NCBI RefSeq assembly: GCF_023053635.1
Contig: NC_086180.1
Location: 534,001 to 598,000, forward strand
Direction of reading: 5' to 3'
From: Elgaria multicarinata webbii
Taxonomy: Eukaryota; Chordata; Lepidosauria; Squamata; Anguidae
DNA: 64,000 nt
Shown: piece by piece, positions 23,170 through 34,443 of the stretch
Position numbering within the stretch: the first letter of the stretch is position 1
How the letters are laid out: every line of letters starts with the position of its first letter
Notes under the pieces: model-generated
Told to the model about the DNA's origin: nothing
Seen by the model: the letters and a program-made list of their open reading frames with translations, nothing else
Databases searched by the model: none
Translations under genes and position numbers: made by a program

Positions 23170-23648
23170 GCCGCGACCCGTTGGGCGCCTTCGGGCCCCG
23201 GCAGCCCTCGAAGAAGCGCCGGAAGTCGCGCACGGCCTTCACCAACCACCAGATCTACGAGCTGGAGAAGCGCTTCCTCTACCAGAAGTACCTGTCGCCC
23301 GCCGACCGGGACCACATCGCGGCGCAGCTGGGCCTGAGCAACGCGCAAGTCATCACCTGGTTCCAGAACCGCCGCGCCAAGCTGAAGCGAGACCTGGAGG
23401 AGATGAAGGCCGACGTGGAGTCGCTCAAGAAGCTGCCCCCCGCCGCCCTGGAGAAGCTGGCCAGCATGCCCGAGCTCGAGCCCGAGGCCCAGCCGCCCCC
23501 CGCCCGCGCCCGCGCCGGCAGCCTGCCCCGCGCCTCGCCCCCGTCCTCGCCGGGCGCCTCGCTGCGCGCCACGGACGCCTTCTCCGACGGCGAGGACGGC
23601 GAGGACGACGACGAGGACGAGGAAGAGGAGATAGACGTGGGGGACTGA
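23170..23648 (+). CDS. LBX2: LBX2 exon 2, homeodomain and acidic tail
   Basis: Encodes residues 107-265 and the stop codon. Acceptor CCCCTACAG|GCCGCG joins in phase with exon 1 (E-G-R-D). The homeodomain occupies residues ~123-182. It includes RTAFTNHQIYELEKRF and the recognition helix VITWFQNRRAKLKRD, with the WFQNRR core and the LBX-specific threonine (VITWF) intact. The following KADVESLKKLPPAALEKLAS matches fish lbx2 (ADVESLKK..P..L.KL.S) better than LBX1. The C-terminus is a serine/proline-rich linker and an acidic tail ending DEEEEIDVGD, the usual LBX ending. No frameshift or missing key residue is seen, so the gene looks functional. Confidence 0.97.
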
Positions 23649-24740
23649 GGACCGGGCGCAGGCCCTCCCGCCCCCGCAGGGCACCGAGGCAGGGCGGCGG
23701 GAAGGGCCCCAGGACCGGGCGCCTCTCCCTCTCGCCACCGGCCAGGGAGTTGGAGAAGGGCCGCTGCCGCCGCCCCCTCTCCGCCAGCCCACGGTCGTGG
23801 TCCGGGCATTCCGCACTCAGCCTCCCTCGGGACAGCGCTCCTGTTTCCTGCCCCCCCCCCCCGCTTGTTCCAGCCGCGTTTCCCTCTCCGGAACCTGACA
23901 ACGCCGGTAACGGCACTTTCTCCTGTCGGCTCTTCGTTGCCACCGCGCCTGTCCTCCAATCTCTGCCCCACACATTGCTGTCTGCAGCCCCCCCCCCCCC
24001 ACGCCTCTCCCCGTTGCTTTTGCCCCTGTCGCCGTCCCTTGGCCGAGGCCTCCCTCCCCCCTTTCCCCCCTCCGTTCTCTCCTCCCTCCCTTCCTCCGTT
24101 ACTGGAGAGGAAGATTTGGTGCAATTTTTAAAAAGCTAATTAATTTTATTATTACTATTATTGTTATTGTTATTGTTATTATTATTATTATGATTTTCCT
24201 ATGGTTGTTTTGTCCCCGTGCTCTTGGCTGTTTGTCTCTGCGTATTTGTGTTTTCGGCCTTTCCTCCTGTGCCAGGGCCAGCGAGAACGGAGCCGGGAGC
24301 CGGGAGCCGGGAGCCGGGAGCCAGGACAGTTGCCGCGGCGGAGGAGCGCGCTGGAGAAGGGCCCTTGTTCCGGGGAGAGTGCCGGCGGCGCGGGGGGCGC
24401 CTGCGCTGCTCCTGGGTGCCCCACTGCCAGATTAGCACATTCCAAAAGCGGAGCGCCACCTGCTAGGGGGCCACGATCCGGCGCGGCAGAAGCTGGAGCT
24501 GGGCGCTCCGCGGCCCGGGCTCGTCCGCCCTCCGCCTCGAGCCCGCCGTCCCGCTTCTGCTGCGCCCGCAGCGCGTGACTCCGCGGTGGGCTCCCGCCCC
24601 GCCTCAGTGGGAACGGGCGTTGGTTTTCTTCACGGTGCTCCCCCACCCCCGTCCGTCCGTCCCGCGTGAAGCGCCCCCTCCTTTTCTCGGTCGTGCGTGT
24701 GTGCGTGTATATATTTTGAATAAAAAGACACACCCTGATG
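23649..24740 (+). other. LBX2: LBX2 3' UTR
   Basis: GC-rich, then AT-rich with TTATTATT runs near 24150-24190, leading to an AATAAA at 24719-24724. This is the first well-placed poly(A) signal, giving a 3' UTR of about 1.1 kb. Confidence 0.6.
24719..24724 (+). terminator. LBX2: LBX2 poly(A) signal
   Basis: AATAAA on the plus strand about 1.07 kb after the stop codon, at the end of the CpG-rich domain's AT-rich shoulder. Confidence 0.55.
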
Positions 24741-25479
24741 CCGCTACTAGTTCCCTGGTTGCCCAGAATGTATGTTTGGGGGAGGGGGAATTGGGGCAGG
24801 GGGAGAACTGGGCAGGGGGCGTCAGTCGGAGCCACAAAACTGCAGGAGAAACGCGGGGTCGCTGTTCTACTTGGGGAGCGACGGAGAGGGGAGGCGGCCG
24901 AGGCTGGACCTGGAGGAGGCTGGCGGCTTCTCCTTCGCACCCAGGGGCTCCAGAGACCGAGTCACGTCCATGTCACTCGCAAGCGACAGGGGCGAAGCGG
25001 AGTGGCCCCTTCGGGCTGAGCTGCAGCCCTCCTGGGACTTGCTGCCGAACAACACTGAGTGCGTGCGGTGGGTGGGTTGGTTGGTTGGTTGACGCTGCAA
25101 TGCATTGGAAATGTTCGCCTGAGAATAATTTGGCTGGAGGCAAAAAGCGGGATATAATTTTAAAAGTAAGTTAATTAAAACTAAATGAGATTTACTTCTA
25201 GGTGACCATGAATAGGTTTGGCGAACTGAAGGAATGAATGAATAAATAAACCAAGAACGGGAGTGCCTCAGCCCATATGCAGAGTGCATTCTCCCTTGCA
25301 CTAGTGTCTGGGGCCTCATCTCCCCCATTCCAAAGCATCAGTACCGGGGCGGAGCGCGGGGGGGGGCACTTTTCCAGGCCTCTCGGAGCAACAGCTGCAG
25401 CCGCCCTGGAGAGAGGAGGGGGCGCTTCTTCCCCGCCGCCGCCGCCGCCGCCGCCTCTCCTCCACGCCGTGTCTGCGCC

Positions 25480-25760
25480 CCGAACGATTCAATTAGCCGC
25501 TGGGAGCCGGCCCTGCCATCTGGTTTGTGAATTCGCCCTGCCGCGAGTGATTGATTGGGCTCCCCGGCCCTCGGGGAGAGGGAGGCAAGCAAAGCCATTG
25601 ATTAGCCAGGGGGTCCCTAATGCCTCCCCCCCTGCGCGCGTTCCCCGGTCATTAGTAACGGGGCGCACTTCAAGGCCGGCAGGAGGAGGGAGCGGAGTGC
25701 CGCGCACCCAGGTCCGCCCCCTCCCCAGCGACCAGGAGGCCTTTTATGAGCGGGACGTGC
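25480..25760. promoter_or_regulatory. Candidate LBX2 downstream enhancer
   Basis: Holds several homeodomain/TALE-like sites in about 200 bp: TTCAATTAGC, GTGATTGATTGGG (PBX/HOX-like), CATTGATTAGCC, CCCTAATGCC and TCATTAGTAAC, plus a CCATCTGG E-box. There is no coding frame and no repeat family. It lies 0.8 kb beyond the presumed LBX2 poly(A) site. Confidence 0.45.
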
Positions 25761-26454
25761 GTGGGCCACCGAGGGGGAGTGGAGGCGATCTGAGGAAACG
25801 CTAGGCCGAAGGCAGGCGCGCCTGGGACTGTCGGGAGCCGAAAGGCGCCGCTGCGCCCCCCTCTTTCCCGGCCCGCGATCCTACCTCTTACGTTCAAGTC
25901 AGGGCCTGTACCAGGCCGCGCTATTGAAATGGGCCCTCCCCGCGGCCCCCTAAGCACAGGGGCAAAGTGCTGGGGGAGGGCCTACCTTCGCTTCCCCAGG
26001 ATGCGTCTGGTGGAACCCCGCAGAGCTCGCTGCTGGCACTGCGACCGGAGACCCCGAAGGGAAGCGCCAGCCCCCCCCCCCCCGCCCCAATCTGCTCTCG
26101 CAGGCCGTGGCTAAACCAGCCGGTGAGCCCTTAAATGGGGGGGGGTATTTCTCGTTTTGCGACGCCCCTGCTAGAAGGGTAGCTCCGTTGCCGGGGGCGG
26201 GGGCGGGGGAGGCGTCCTATGGGAAGGTTGCCTGCCTTGTAGCTGCGGGGGACCGAAGCAGGCCAGGGGCCGCCTCGCTTGAGTTGGCGGGGGTGCTCCG
26301 CGGCGGCTGAGAACGAGCATGGTGAGGGAAAGGCACTCTGCACATGCCTTGCGAGCTGCGCGTCTCCTAGGAACGGGCAGAACTCGCCCTGGGGAGCAGA
26401 GCGGGTGGGGGCTCCGGAGGCGGACCCAGCTCTCGCTGGGTTCTGGAGGGCTTA

Positions 26455-26456
<2 letters not shown>

Positions 26457-26494
<38 letters not shown>
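26457..26494. repeat. (CTG)n repeat
   Basis: About 12 CTG units. Apparent poly-Leu, poly-Ser or poly-Gln frames are artefacts. Confidence 0.9.
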
Positions 26495-27249
26495 ACGGAG
26501 GCCGACTTCCCCGCCGCCTGCTCAGGCTGCTCTTCTCCAGAGACAGGGAAGACCCCACACACACCCCGCCCGCTTTGACTGCTGACAGGCCAGTGGGGCT
26601 CAGCGCTCCGGGGGACGCGATCACTGAGCGTCCTCGGTGATGCAGCCGCGGTGGTGGCGGGGAAAACCTCCGTGCTCCTGAATGGAGCCGAGGCCAAACC
26701 TCCGCCTCCTGGGGGTCGCCCCTGACCGAGACCGGGCGTGGGATGCCCGGCCCTTTCCGTGGGCCTGGCAGGAGCAGGGCCTGGTCTCTGGGAGCCAGCG
26801 GGGGCGCGGGCCGGAGGGAGCGACAGAGCTCTCGCATTGGGCCCCCTTCCAAGTTGGGTCTGGGGAGCAAAGGGCCCTGTGTCTCCCACCCTTCGCCCAG
26901 GCCCTATAAGCGGGTGGCTGAGCAAGGGGCCCCTTCATCGGGGTCGTCGTCCCTGAGAAACGTGACGCCCACAACGGGGTGGGGGGACTGGGAGAGCGGT
27001 GGGGGGTGTAGGGCTGGACCCAGTTGCACCAGCATTCGTGGGGGAGACCCAAGCAAGGGCACCCAAAGAGCCGGGGGAGGGGCGTTGCAGGCTGGGTGGG
27101 CAGGAGGAGAAAGGGGGCGCAGAGCAGGGGCCGGGGGTCATGCCGGGAGCCTGCGGGAAGTCAGGCCTATGATGGAGGCGGGTACGAGGGCGGGGGAGGG
27201 CGGGCGGAGAGGTGAGAGACATCAACATATGCCTCCCTTTCTTCTTTGT

Positions 27250-27345
27250 TCCACAGCAGCGAAGACATCAGCAGAAATGAAATTTACCCCTGAAAGTGCC
27301 TTTGAGTCTCCCTGCAGGGAATCGCTTTTAATTTGACAGTTATGA
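27250..27345. promoter_or_regulatory. Possible conserved element
   Basis: Short AT-containing islet: AATGAAATTTACCCCTGAAA through CGCTTTTAATTTGACAGTTA. It combines a TTTAATTTG homeodomain-like site and a TGACAG TALE-like site. It is next to the end of the CpG-rich domain. Weak evidence. Confidence 0.25.
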
Positions 27346-27768
27346 GACACACACACAGGAGCGCGCAGGCGCACTCTGCTGACATTTCGCGCCCCCACCC
27401 CCTTGCCAGACAGAGTCACTGAGGGCAGAGAATGCAGGAAGCTCAGATGGAGTGGAGGAAGCTGCGAGGGGGGGGGGTCTGGCAGAGACAGCCCACCCCA
27501 CCCCCTGCGCCACCCCACCTGCAGCAAGAAGGCAACACGTACCAGCCCAGCCAGCCCCTCCTTCCAGAGCCAGGAACAGGAGGGGCCCTGGGCATGCGGT
27601 GGTGCCGATGGGGTCAGGCCTTGACCCAGCTCAGGTCCCCTCCTGTCTTTGATGGATGCAAGGTGGCAGGTCCACAAGGAACAGGGGGCTTCTCAGCCCA
27701 CCCCCAGCACTGCGGAATGCTCCCCAGGAGCTCTGCTCGACCTTCCACCAATGCCCCCCCCTTTAGAG

Positions 27769-28133
27769 CAAGGGTGCTGAACCTCTTATCCTGAGGACCA
27801 AATCCAATCTCAGGGGGCCACATTCCAGAGGTGGGAAGGGTCGAAGGCAAAGGGGGGGTGGGCAAAACAACAACCTGCTTTAACTTAAAACTCTTACTGC
27901 GTTTGGAGAGGCTTTTTGGACTCTAAGAATGGAGGCAGGGGTGGAGCAGGCAAAAGTCAGGAAACCACCAATTGACTAGCAGTTGGGGGCAAGGAGTGGG
28001 GCCAAGGCTGGGGGGTGGGGCTTTGGGGGGACCTCGGAGGGCCAGAATGAGGAGCCAGGTGAGACGAGTAACTGCTTATCACTCCATCCAAGTTTCCCAA
28101 ACATGAACTGGTGTCACTGAGATTCACCAGATC

Positions 28134-28168
<35 letters not shown>

Positions 28169-28991
28169 TTATTTATTTATTTCCCACCTCTGCCTCTGGA
28201 TCAGCGTAGGGAACAACTTTAGATGCAAAGATCAAGAGAGAACACAATGGTTTTAAGGGACAGAGGGAGATTTGAAAATCTTTACCAAGTGTTTTGGGCT
28301 TCAAGAATTAAGCTATCAGGGGTCGTGGTCCCTGAAACTTCTCTCCAGCAAGACAACACAAACACAGCATTAAAGGATGTGTCTTTATTGCTCAAACAGT
28401 CTAAGGGAATAACAAGCTTCCGCTAAGATGAGGCAGATCACCAACGTCCCTAAATACACACAAGTCATAATCACTAGAAGTGCAATGGAGGCAGCGGCAA
28501 GAGCAGCGCATTGTTAACGTAGTAAAACCTCGGTTCCTCTCAATCCAACAGTCAATATCAGATTTACCTAAATGGAAGGCAAGGCCAGCCTAAGCACATA
28601 TGGTCGGGTTCTTGTTCTCCCAGGGTCTCTCTCCGAAACTAATTAAACCCTGGCCTTTTATAACCCCCACGATGCTGATGACCTCATCCTTAGTTTCGGA
28701 CCTGGTCATACCACCATTCCCATTTTTCTCAACGTAACCAGATCTGCCACTGATGCCAGCAATACCCAGACAGAGGTGCTGATTCCAGCACTTGACCTAC
28801 CCATTGGGGCAGCAACCCTCCAGTTCGAAAAACATGTTCCATTACTCATAGTTCTCACAACACACACATGTACTGAACTAGTCACACTTACAAGATGCAA
28901 TAAATTCTTATCAATTCTACCCACTACAGTGCATATTCCATTACACAGGTTGGCCAGATTTGGCCCTGAATCCTGAAGTTCAACACCTTTG
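27769..28991. mobile_element. Non-autonomous hAT DNA transposon
   Basis: Imperfect terminal inverted repeats: left end CAAGGGTGCTGAAC, right end GTTCAACACCTTTG, 12 of 14 positions matching. An 8-bp target duplication flanks it (CTTTAGAG at 27761-27768, CTTTAGTG at 28992-28999, 7 of 8 matching). Eight-bp duplications and this CA(A/G)GGGT..GAAC end are hallmarks of hAT elements. No transposase frame is present. Its interior has been enlarged by an (AAT)n tract near 28132-28163 and by an LTR-like insertion. Confidence 0.75.
28260..28945 (-). mobile_element. Solo-LTR-like fossil inside the hAT element
   Basis: On the minus strand the sequence has LTR architecture. There is a TATA motif (TTATAAAAGG near 28660) and, about 275 bp further on, a poly(A) signal in GAGCAATAAAGACAC near 28390. 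A short U5-like part follows. No internal coding region is attached, so it looks like a solo LTR of a retrovirus or LTR retrotransposon. Family not assigned. Ends are approximate to some tens of bases. It is younger than the hAT element it interrupts. Confidence 0.45.
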
Positions 28992-28999
28992 CTTTAGTG

Positions 29000-29390
29000 G
29001 CAGGTAAAACTTCTTTTATTACCCCAAGTCATTGAAGTGGGAGGGAGATTCTGCTGCTGGCTGGCTGCTTTTCATTGTTTTAAAGTTTGTTTTGATTCTG
29101 CTTATGTGAGTAAGGCCCACTCGACCTCCAGCTCATCCAATGTGAGCATGTGACCCAGCAGAATCCCATCAGCAGAGCCCTGAAGCTGGATCAGGCCACG
29201 GTGTGGGGGGGAAGGGGGGCACGTAGTCCAGCGTCCCTGTTTCCCAACGTGACTAGCCCAGTGCCTTCAGAAAACTCACAAGCAAGACATAAAGGCAATA
29301 ACTGCTGTCAAATTCAATCTTGTCATAATAAAATAATAATTGTCATATGATATGCCCATTAGAGCCTGTGTAGATAAAAGTAGCTATTTA
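29000..29390. other. No gene; possible decayed CR1 3' end
   Basis: The stretch around 29186-29260 (GAAGCTGGATCAGGCCACGG, TAGTCCAGCGTCCCTGTTTC) resembles the reversed 3' end of the second CR1 subfamily. The rest is unassigned. Confidence 0.4.
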
Positions 29391-29631
29391 TACATTTATT
29401 CCAGTTGAAATTAGTCCATTTGCAAAGATCCTGGCTTTAGAATTTGAATAGATTGCATATATCCATCTTCTAAAAATTAGGCTAAAATTAAAAGCTTTTA
29501 AAGGGAGCCATTCAGTGTTGTCAAAAGCTTTTTTGGTGTCTAAAAATAATAAACTCTTAATTTAAACTGACTGCATGATCCAAAATACATAGAACTTTAT
29601 TTGCATTATCCCCCATTCTTCTTGTTGATTT
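29391..29631 (-). mobile_element. Possible L1-like LINE fragment
   Basis: AT-rich stretch containing GTCAAAAGCTTTTTTGGTGT and TAAAAATAATAAACTCTTAA, resembling reverse-complemented L1 ORF2 sequence. It ends exactly where the CR1 stack starts. The AT-rich block at 33.9-34.4 kb may be its continuation. Confidence 0.35.
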
Positions 29632-30212
29632 AGAATCATAGAATAGTAGAGTTGGAAGGGGCCTATAAGGCCATCGAGTCCAAACCCCCCCCCCCCAATG
29701 CAGGAATCCACCCTAAAGCATACCTGACAGATGGCTGTCCAGCTGCCTCTTGAATGCCTCCAGTGTGGGAGAGCCCACAACCTCCCTAAGTAACTGATTC
29801 TATTGTCATACTGCTCTAACAGTCAGGAAGTTTTTCCTGATGTCCAGCCGGAATCTTGCTTCCTGTAACTTCAGCCCGTTATTCCGTGTCCTGCTCTCTG
29901 AGAGGATCGAGAAAAGATCCTTGCCCTCCTCTGTGTGACAACCTTTCAAGTATTTGAAGAGTGCTATCATGTCTCCCCTCAATCTTCTCTTCTCCAGGCT
30001 AAACATGCCCAGTTCTTTCAGTCTCTCTTCAAGGGCTTTGTTTCCAGAACCCTGATCATCCTGGTTGCCCTCCTCTGAACACGCTCCAGCTTGTCTGCAT
30101 CCTTCTTGAATTGTGGAGCCCAGAACTGGACGCAATACTCCAGATGAGACCTAACCAGGGCCGAATAGAGAGGAAGCAGTACGTCACGTGATTTGGAAGC
30201 TATACTTCTATT
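29632..30212 (-). mobile_element. CR1 LINE 3' end plus end of ORF2
   Basis: The left end is the reversed CR1 terminus (GAATCATAGAATAGTAGAGT). Going right it covers the 3' UTR and the last ORF2 codons. The encoded peptide includes [20 protein letters not shown], the conserved CR1 reverse-transcriptase C-terminus. It is 5'-truncated at about 30212. Confidence 0.9.
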
Positions 30213-30256
30213 CATAGAATCATAGAATAGTAGAGTTGGAAGGGGCCTATAAGATG
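30213..30256 (-). mobile_element. CR1 3' sliver
   Basis: About 40 bp of the reversed CR1 terminus (AGTAGAGTTGGAAGGGGCC) wedged between two longer CR1 copies. Either an extremely truncated insertion or a rearrangement remnant. Confidence 0.7.
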
Positions 30257-30273
30257 AGTCTGATCATGATTAT

Positions 30274-33200
30274 CATAGAATCATAGAATAGCAGAGTTGG
30301 AAGGGGCCTACAAGGCCATCGAGTCCAACCCCCTGCTCAATGCAGGAATCCACCTCAAAGCATCCCTGACAGATGCTTGTCCAGCTGCCTCTTGAATGCC
30401 TCTAGTGTGGGAGAGCCCACAACCTCCCTAGGTTATTGGTTCCATTGTTGTACTGCTCTAGTAGTCAGAGCCCAGAACTAGACGCAATACTCCAGATGAG
30501 GCCTAACCAGGACCTAATAGAGAGGAACTAGTACCTCACATGGTTTGGAAGCTATACTTCTATTAATGCAGCCCAAAATAGCATTTGCCTTTCTTGCAGC
30601 CATATCACACTGTTGGCTCATATTCAGCCTGCAGTCCACAACAATTCCAAGATCCTTCTCATTTGTAGTATTGCTGAGCCAAGTATCCCCCATCTTGTAA
30701 CTGTGAATTTGGTTTCTATTTCCTAAATGTAGAACTTGACATTTATCCCTATTAAATTTCATTCTGTTGTTTTCAGCCCAGCACTCCAGCCTATCAAGAT
30801 CACTTTGAAGTTTGTTTCTGTCTTCCAGGGTATTAGCTATCCCACCCAATTTGGTGTCATCTGCAAATTTGATCAGCGTTCCCTGCACCTCCTCGTCCAA
30901 ATCATTAATAAAAATGTTGAAGAGCACTGGGCCCAGGACTGAACCCTGCGGCACCCCACTCGTTGCCTCTCCCCAGTTTGAGAAGGTTCCATTGATAAGT
31001 ACTCTTTGAGTCTGATTCTGTAGCCAACTGTGAATCCACCTAATAGTTGTTCCATATAGCCCACTTTTAGCTAGTTTGTTAATCAGAATGGCATGTGGTA
31101 CTTTGTCAAAAGCTTTGCTGAAGTCAAGATATATGATGTCCACAGCATTCCCACAGTCCACAAGGGAGGTTATCCTATCAAAAAAGTGAGATCAAATTTG
31201 TCCGACAGGACTTGTTCTTGACAAATCCATGTTGGCTTCTAGTTATCACCACATTGATTTCAAGGTGTTTACAGACTGACTTCTTTATAATCTGCTCCAG
31301 AATTTTCCCAGGGACGGATGTCAGAATGACTGGTCTGTAGTTAACAGGTTCCTCCTTTTTGCCCTTTTTGGGCAAACATTAGGGACAACATTAGCCCTCC
31401 TCCAGTCGTCCGGCACCTCACCCGTCTTCCATGATTTTGCAAAGATAATAGACAAAGGTTCTGAGAGTTCTTCCGCTAGCTCCTTCATTACGCTAGGATG
31501 CAGTTCATCAGGCCATGGAGATTTGAACTCATTCAAGGAAATTAGGTGTTCTTTGACCATTTGTTTATCAATCTCAAACTGTAATCCTGCCCCCTCAACT
31601 TCTGCTTCACTTTTTCCAGGAGGGTCATAGACCCACTTTTGGGAGAAGCCTGAGGCAAAGTAGGAATTGAGCAAGCACTTCAGCCTTTTCTTTGTCATCT
31701 GTTATCAATCTACTATCCTCATTAAGCAGTTGAACCACCATTTCTTTCCTCTGTCTTTTACTACTCACATATCTGAAGAAAGCCTTTTTATTGCTTTTAG
31801 CATCCCTCACTAATCTCAGCTCATTCTGAGCTTTAGCCTTCCTGATGCCATTTCAGCACTTCTGCGCCACTTGTCTGTACTCTTCTTTTGTAGCCTGGCC
31901 TTCCTTCCACTTCCTATATGTATCCCTTTTTGTTTTCAGGTCATCTCTAAGCTTTTTGTGGAGCCACATTGGTTTCCAATGTTGTCTTCTATCTTTTCTC
32001 CCTGTTGGAATTGTTTGTAACTGTGCCTTTAAAATTTCCTTTTTTAAATACTCCCACCCATCCTGCACTCCTTTTCTCATTAGGCTCATTTGCCACGGGA
32101 CCTTACTTATCATAATTCTGAGTTTATTAAAATCAGCTTTCCTAACATCCAGAGTATGCGTATGGCTACACTCAACGTTTGTCTCCTTCATAATCAAGAA
32201 TTCAAGTATGAGGTGGTCACTTTCCCCCAGAGTTCCTGTAACTGCCACTTTATCCACTAAGTCATCCCTATTGGTCAATAACAAGTCAAAGATTGCCGAT
32301 CCTCTAGTTCCTTCCTCCACTTTCTGTAAGAGAAAGTTATCACCCATACATGTCAGGAATTTCTTGGAAGGGCCGCTTTTGGCAGTATTGGTCTCCCAAC
32401 AGATATCAGGGTAATTGAAGTCCCCCATCACTACTACATCACACTTCCTTGAAACACTGGCAATTTGTTTCTCAAAAGTTTCGTCCTCGTCTTCTCCTTG
32501 ATTGGGTGGTCGGTAGTAGACTCCGATGATCATATTCTTTTTATTCCTAGCCCCATTTATTTTAATCCAGATGCTCTCGATGGGGCTCCCAGTCTGATCC
32601 GCCTGTATTTCTGTACAGGGATAGGTATTTTTAACATATAGTGCAACTCCACCTCCCTTTCTATTTCTTCTGTTCTTTTTGAACAAGTTATATCCTTCAA
32701 TTGCTATATTCCCGTCATGGGAGTCATCCCACCAAGTTTCAGTTATACCTATCAAGTCGTATTTGCCTTCATGTAATAAGAGTTCAAGTTCATTCTGTTT
32801 GTTTCCCATGCTCTGGGCATTAGTATATAGACATCGAAGACCATGTGTTTTATAGTCTGGCTTTGTTCCTACATTGTTGCAGACACTATTTTGGGGCACT
32901 ATTGGAGCTGTTCCCTGTATTGGCCTTCATCCATTGTTGCCTTGAGGTTTACGTCTCCCACCCCCGTAAGATTCAGTTTAAAGCCCTCCTGATCAAGTTC
33001 TTCACGCTGTGGCCAAGCACATTCTTTCCAGCCCTTGTGAGGTGCAACCCATCCCTTGCCAGCAATCCATGTTCCAAGTAGCGTAGCCCGTGGTCCCAGA
33101 ATCTAAAACTCTCACGACGGCACTAGCCAGTCCTTCATCCGGAGTATTTTTCTTTCCCTTTCTAACCCTCTTCCAAGAACCGGGAGGATGGATGAGAAAA

Positions 33201-33420
33201 CTACCTGGGCCCCAAAGTTCTTCAGTTTCCTTCCCAGAGCTTCAAAGTCTGAAATGATTTCTTCGTAGCTCTGCTTGGCGACATCATTTGTTCCCACATG
33301 GATGATAAGAAAGGGCTATGTGTCCGTGGACTTTATGAGTTTCGGTAACCCTTCAGTCACATCTCTAATCTGTGCTCCAGGGAGACAGCACACCTGGCGA
33401 TTAATATGCTTATGTAAAAT
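30274..33420 (-). mobile_element. Long CR1 LINE with ORF1 esterase, endonuclease and RT segments
   Basis: The most complete CR1 in the window. Minus-strand order: SGNH/GDSL-type esterase part of ORF1 at about 33112-33400 (block MGTNDVA); APE-type endonuclease at 31853-32899 (LRCLYTNAQSMGNKQNEL, GITETWWDDSHDG, VVVMGDFNYPDICWE, SDHLILEF); then reverse transcriptase at 30514-31700 ([44 protein letters not shown]). The A and B blocks and the FADD catalytic box are visible. The frame is disrupted at least between 31.16 and 31.4 kb and near 31.7 kb, so it is dead. The 3' UTR has lost an internal piece near 30479 relative to the neighbouring copy. It is 5'-truncated near 33420. Confidence 0.9.
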
Positions 33421-33544
33421 CTTAGTACAATACTTTACTAAAATGCTGGTAAAAATGATCAATCTTTATTAATGATCAACATTTATTATAATCAACTTTT
33501 AGAAGTGATGTGTCTGTATGAAGTCACTAAATGTTGATCTTTTC

Positions 33545-33895
33545 CAAAAAATTCCCAAGGACGGATGTCAGACTGACTGGTCTATAGTTCCCAGGTTCTT
33601 CATTTTTGCCTTTTTTTGAAGCTAGGGCCAACATTACCCCTCCTCCAGTTCTCTGGCACCTCAACCATCTTACATGATTTCACAAAGTTAATAGTCAATG
33701 GTTCTGAGAGTTCTTCCGCTAGCTCCGGACCCGTTCAAAGAAATTAGGTGTTCCTTGACCTCAAACTGCAATCCTGCCCCTTCAGCTTGTACTTCACTTT
33801 TTCCAGGGGGAACCTTTTTGGAGATGACCAAGCCAAAGTAGGAATTGAGCACTTTGATAACAGATGACAAAGGAAAGGCCAATTTCCCATCCTGA
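33545..33895 (-). mobile_element. CR1 LINE RT fragment
   Basis: Second copy of the RT finger region, parallel to 31.3-31.7 kb (AAGGACGGATGTCAGACTGA; encodes SEVQAEGAGLQFEVKEHLIS). Both ends are truncated, so it is a separate insertion from the long copy. Confidence 0.85.
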
Positions 33896-34440
33896 TTCTT
33901 CTAAAGCCAAGTGATCTTCATTTGACAACTTAGGGATTTTGATTTCTGATAAGTACTTTACTGTATTTTTCCTTTCTGATTTTCTAGGTCTATAGAAATT
34001 TGATTAATGTTTAGAAAGTCTTGAGAAATTTCACGGGGGAGGGAGTGTTAGGATTGCTATTCTTTCATCTCCTTTTATTGGTGAAATTTGGTCCTTCTAC
34101 TCAACTGATATGCCAGTAGTTTAACAGCTTTGTTTCCCCATTCTTTTTGTCTTTCAAAAATAATTCCTTAAAAAGTATTTGTAAGTTCTAATTTTAATTT
34201 CTGTTGAAGTAATTTGTGAGGTTTTTTTTTAATGTTCTTTCTCTAGTTTAGGTTGTTGTTGAATTAAATCATGCCTTGGTGTTTTTTTCAAACTTTCTTA
34301 AACTGGGAGCCTTTGGCTATTATCTGGCCCCTTATCACAGCTTTGCTAGTATCTCAAACTGTTGTACTTCTGAAGTATTTTTGGTTGGGTTTTGTTTTTG
34401 TTTTTGTTTTTTTTAAAAAAAGGTAGTGTTTATTTAAATA
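33896..34440 (-). mobile_element. AT-rich, possible L1-like fragment
   Basis: T-rich stretch with CAGCTTTGTTTCCCCATTCT and CTTTTTGTCTTTCAAAAATA, reminiscent of reversed L1 ORF2. It has no usable open frame. It may be the other half of the block at 29.4-29.6 kb, split by the CR1 insertions. Confidence 0.3.
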
Positions 34441-34443
34441 CTT

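Noticed and set aside
19075-23648. LBX1 instead of LBX2
   Set aside because: The homeodomain is LBX1-like, but the segments before PLCALEEL and after the homeodomain match lbx2, and TTC31 is the neighbour.
22421-24139. Very long plus-strand open frame overlapping LBX2 exon 2 in another phase
   Set aside because: It is a GC-content shadow of the homeodomain exon, crosses the real splice acceptor and has no domain of its own.
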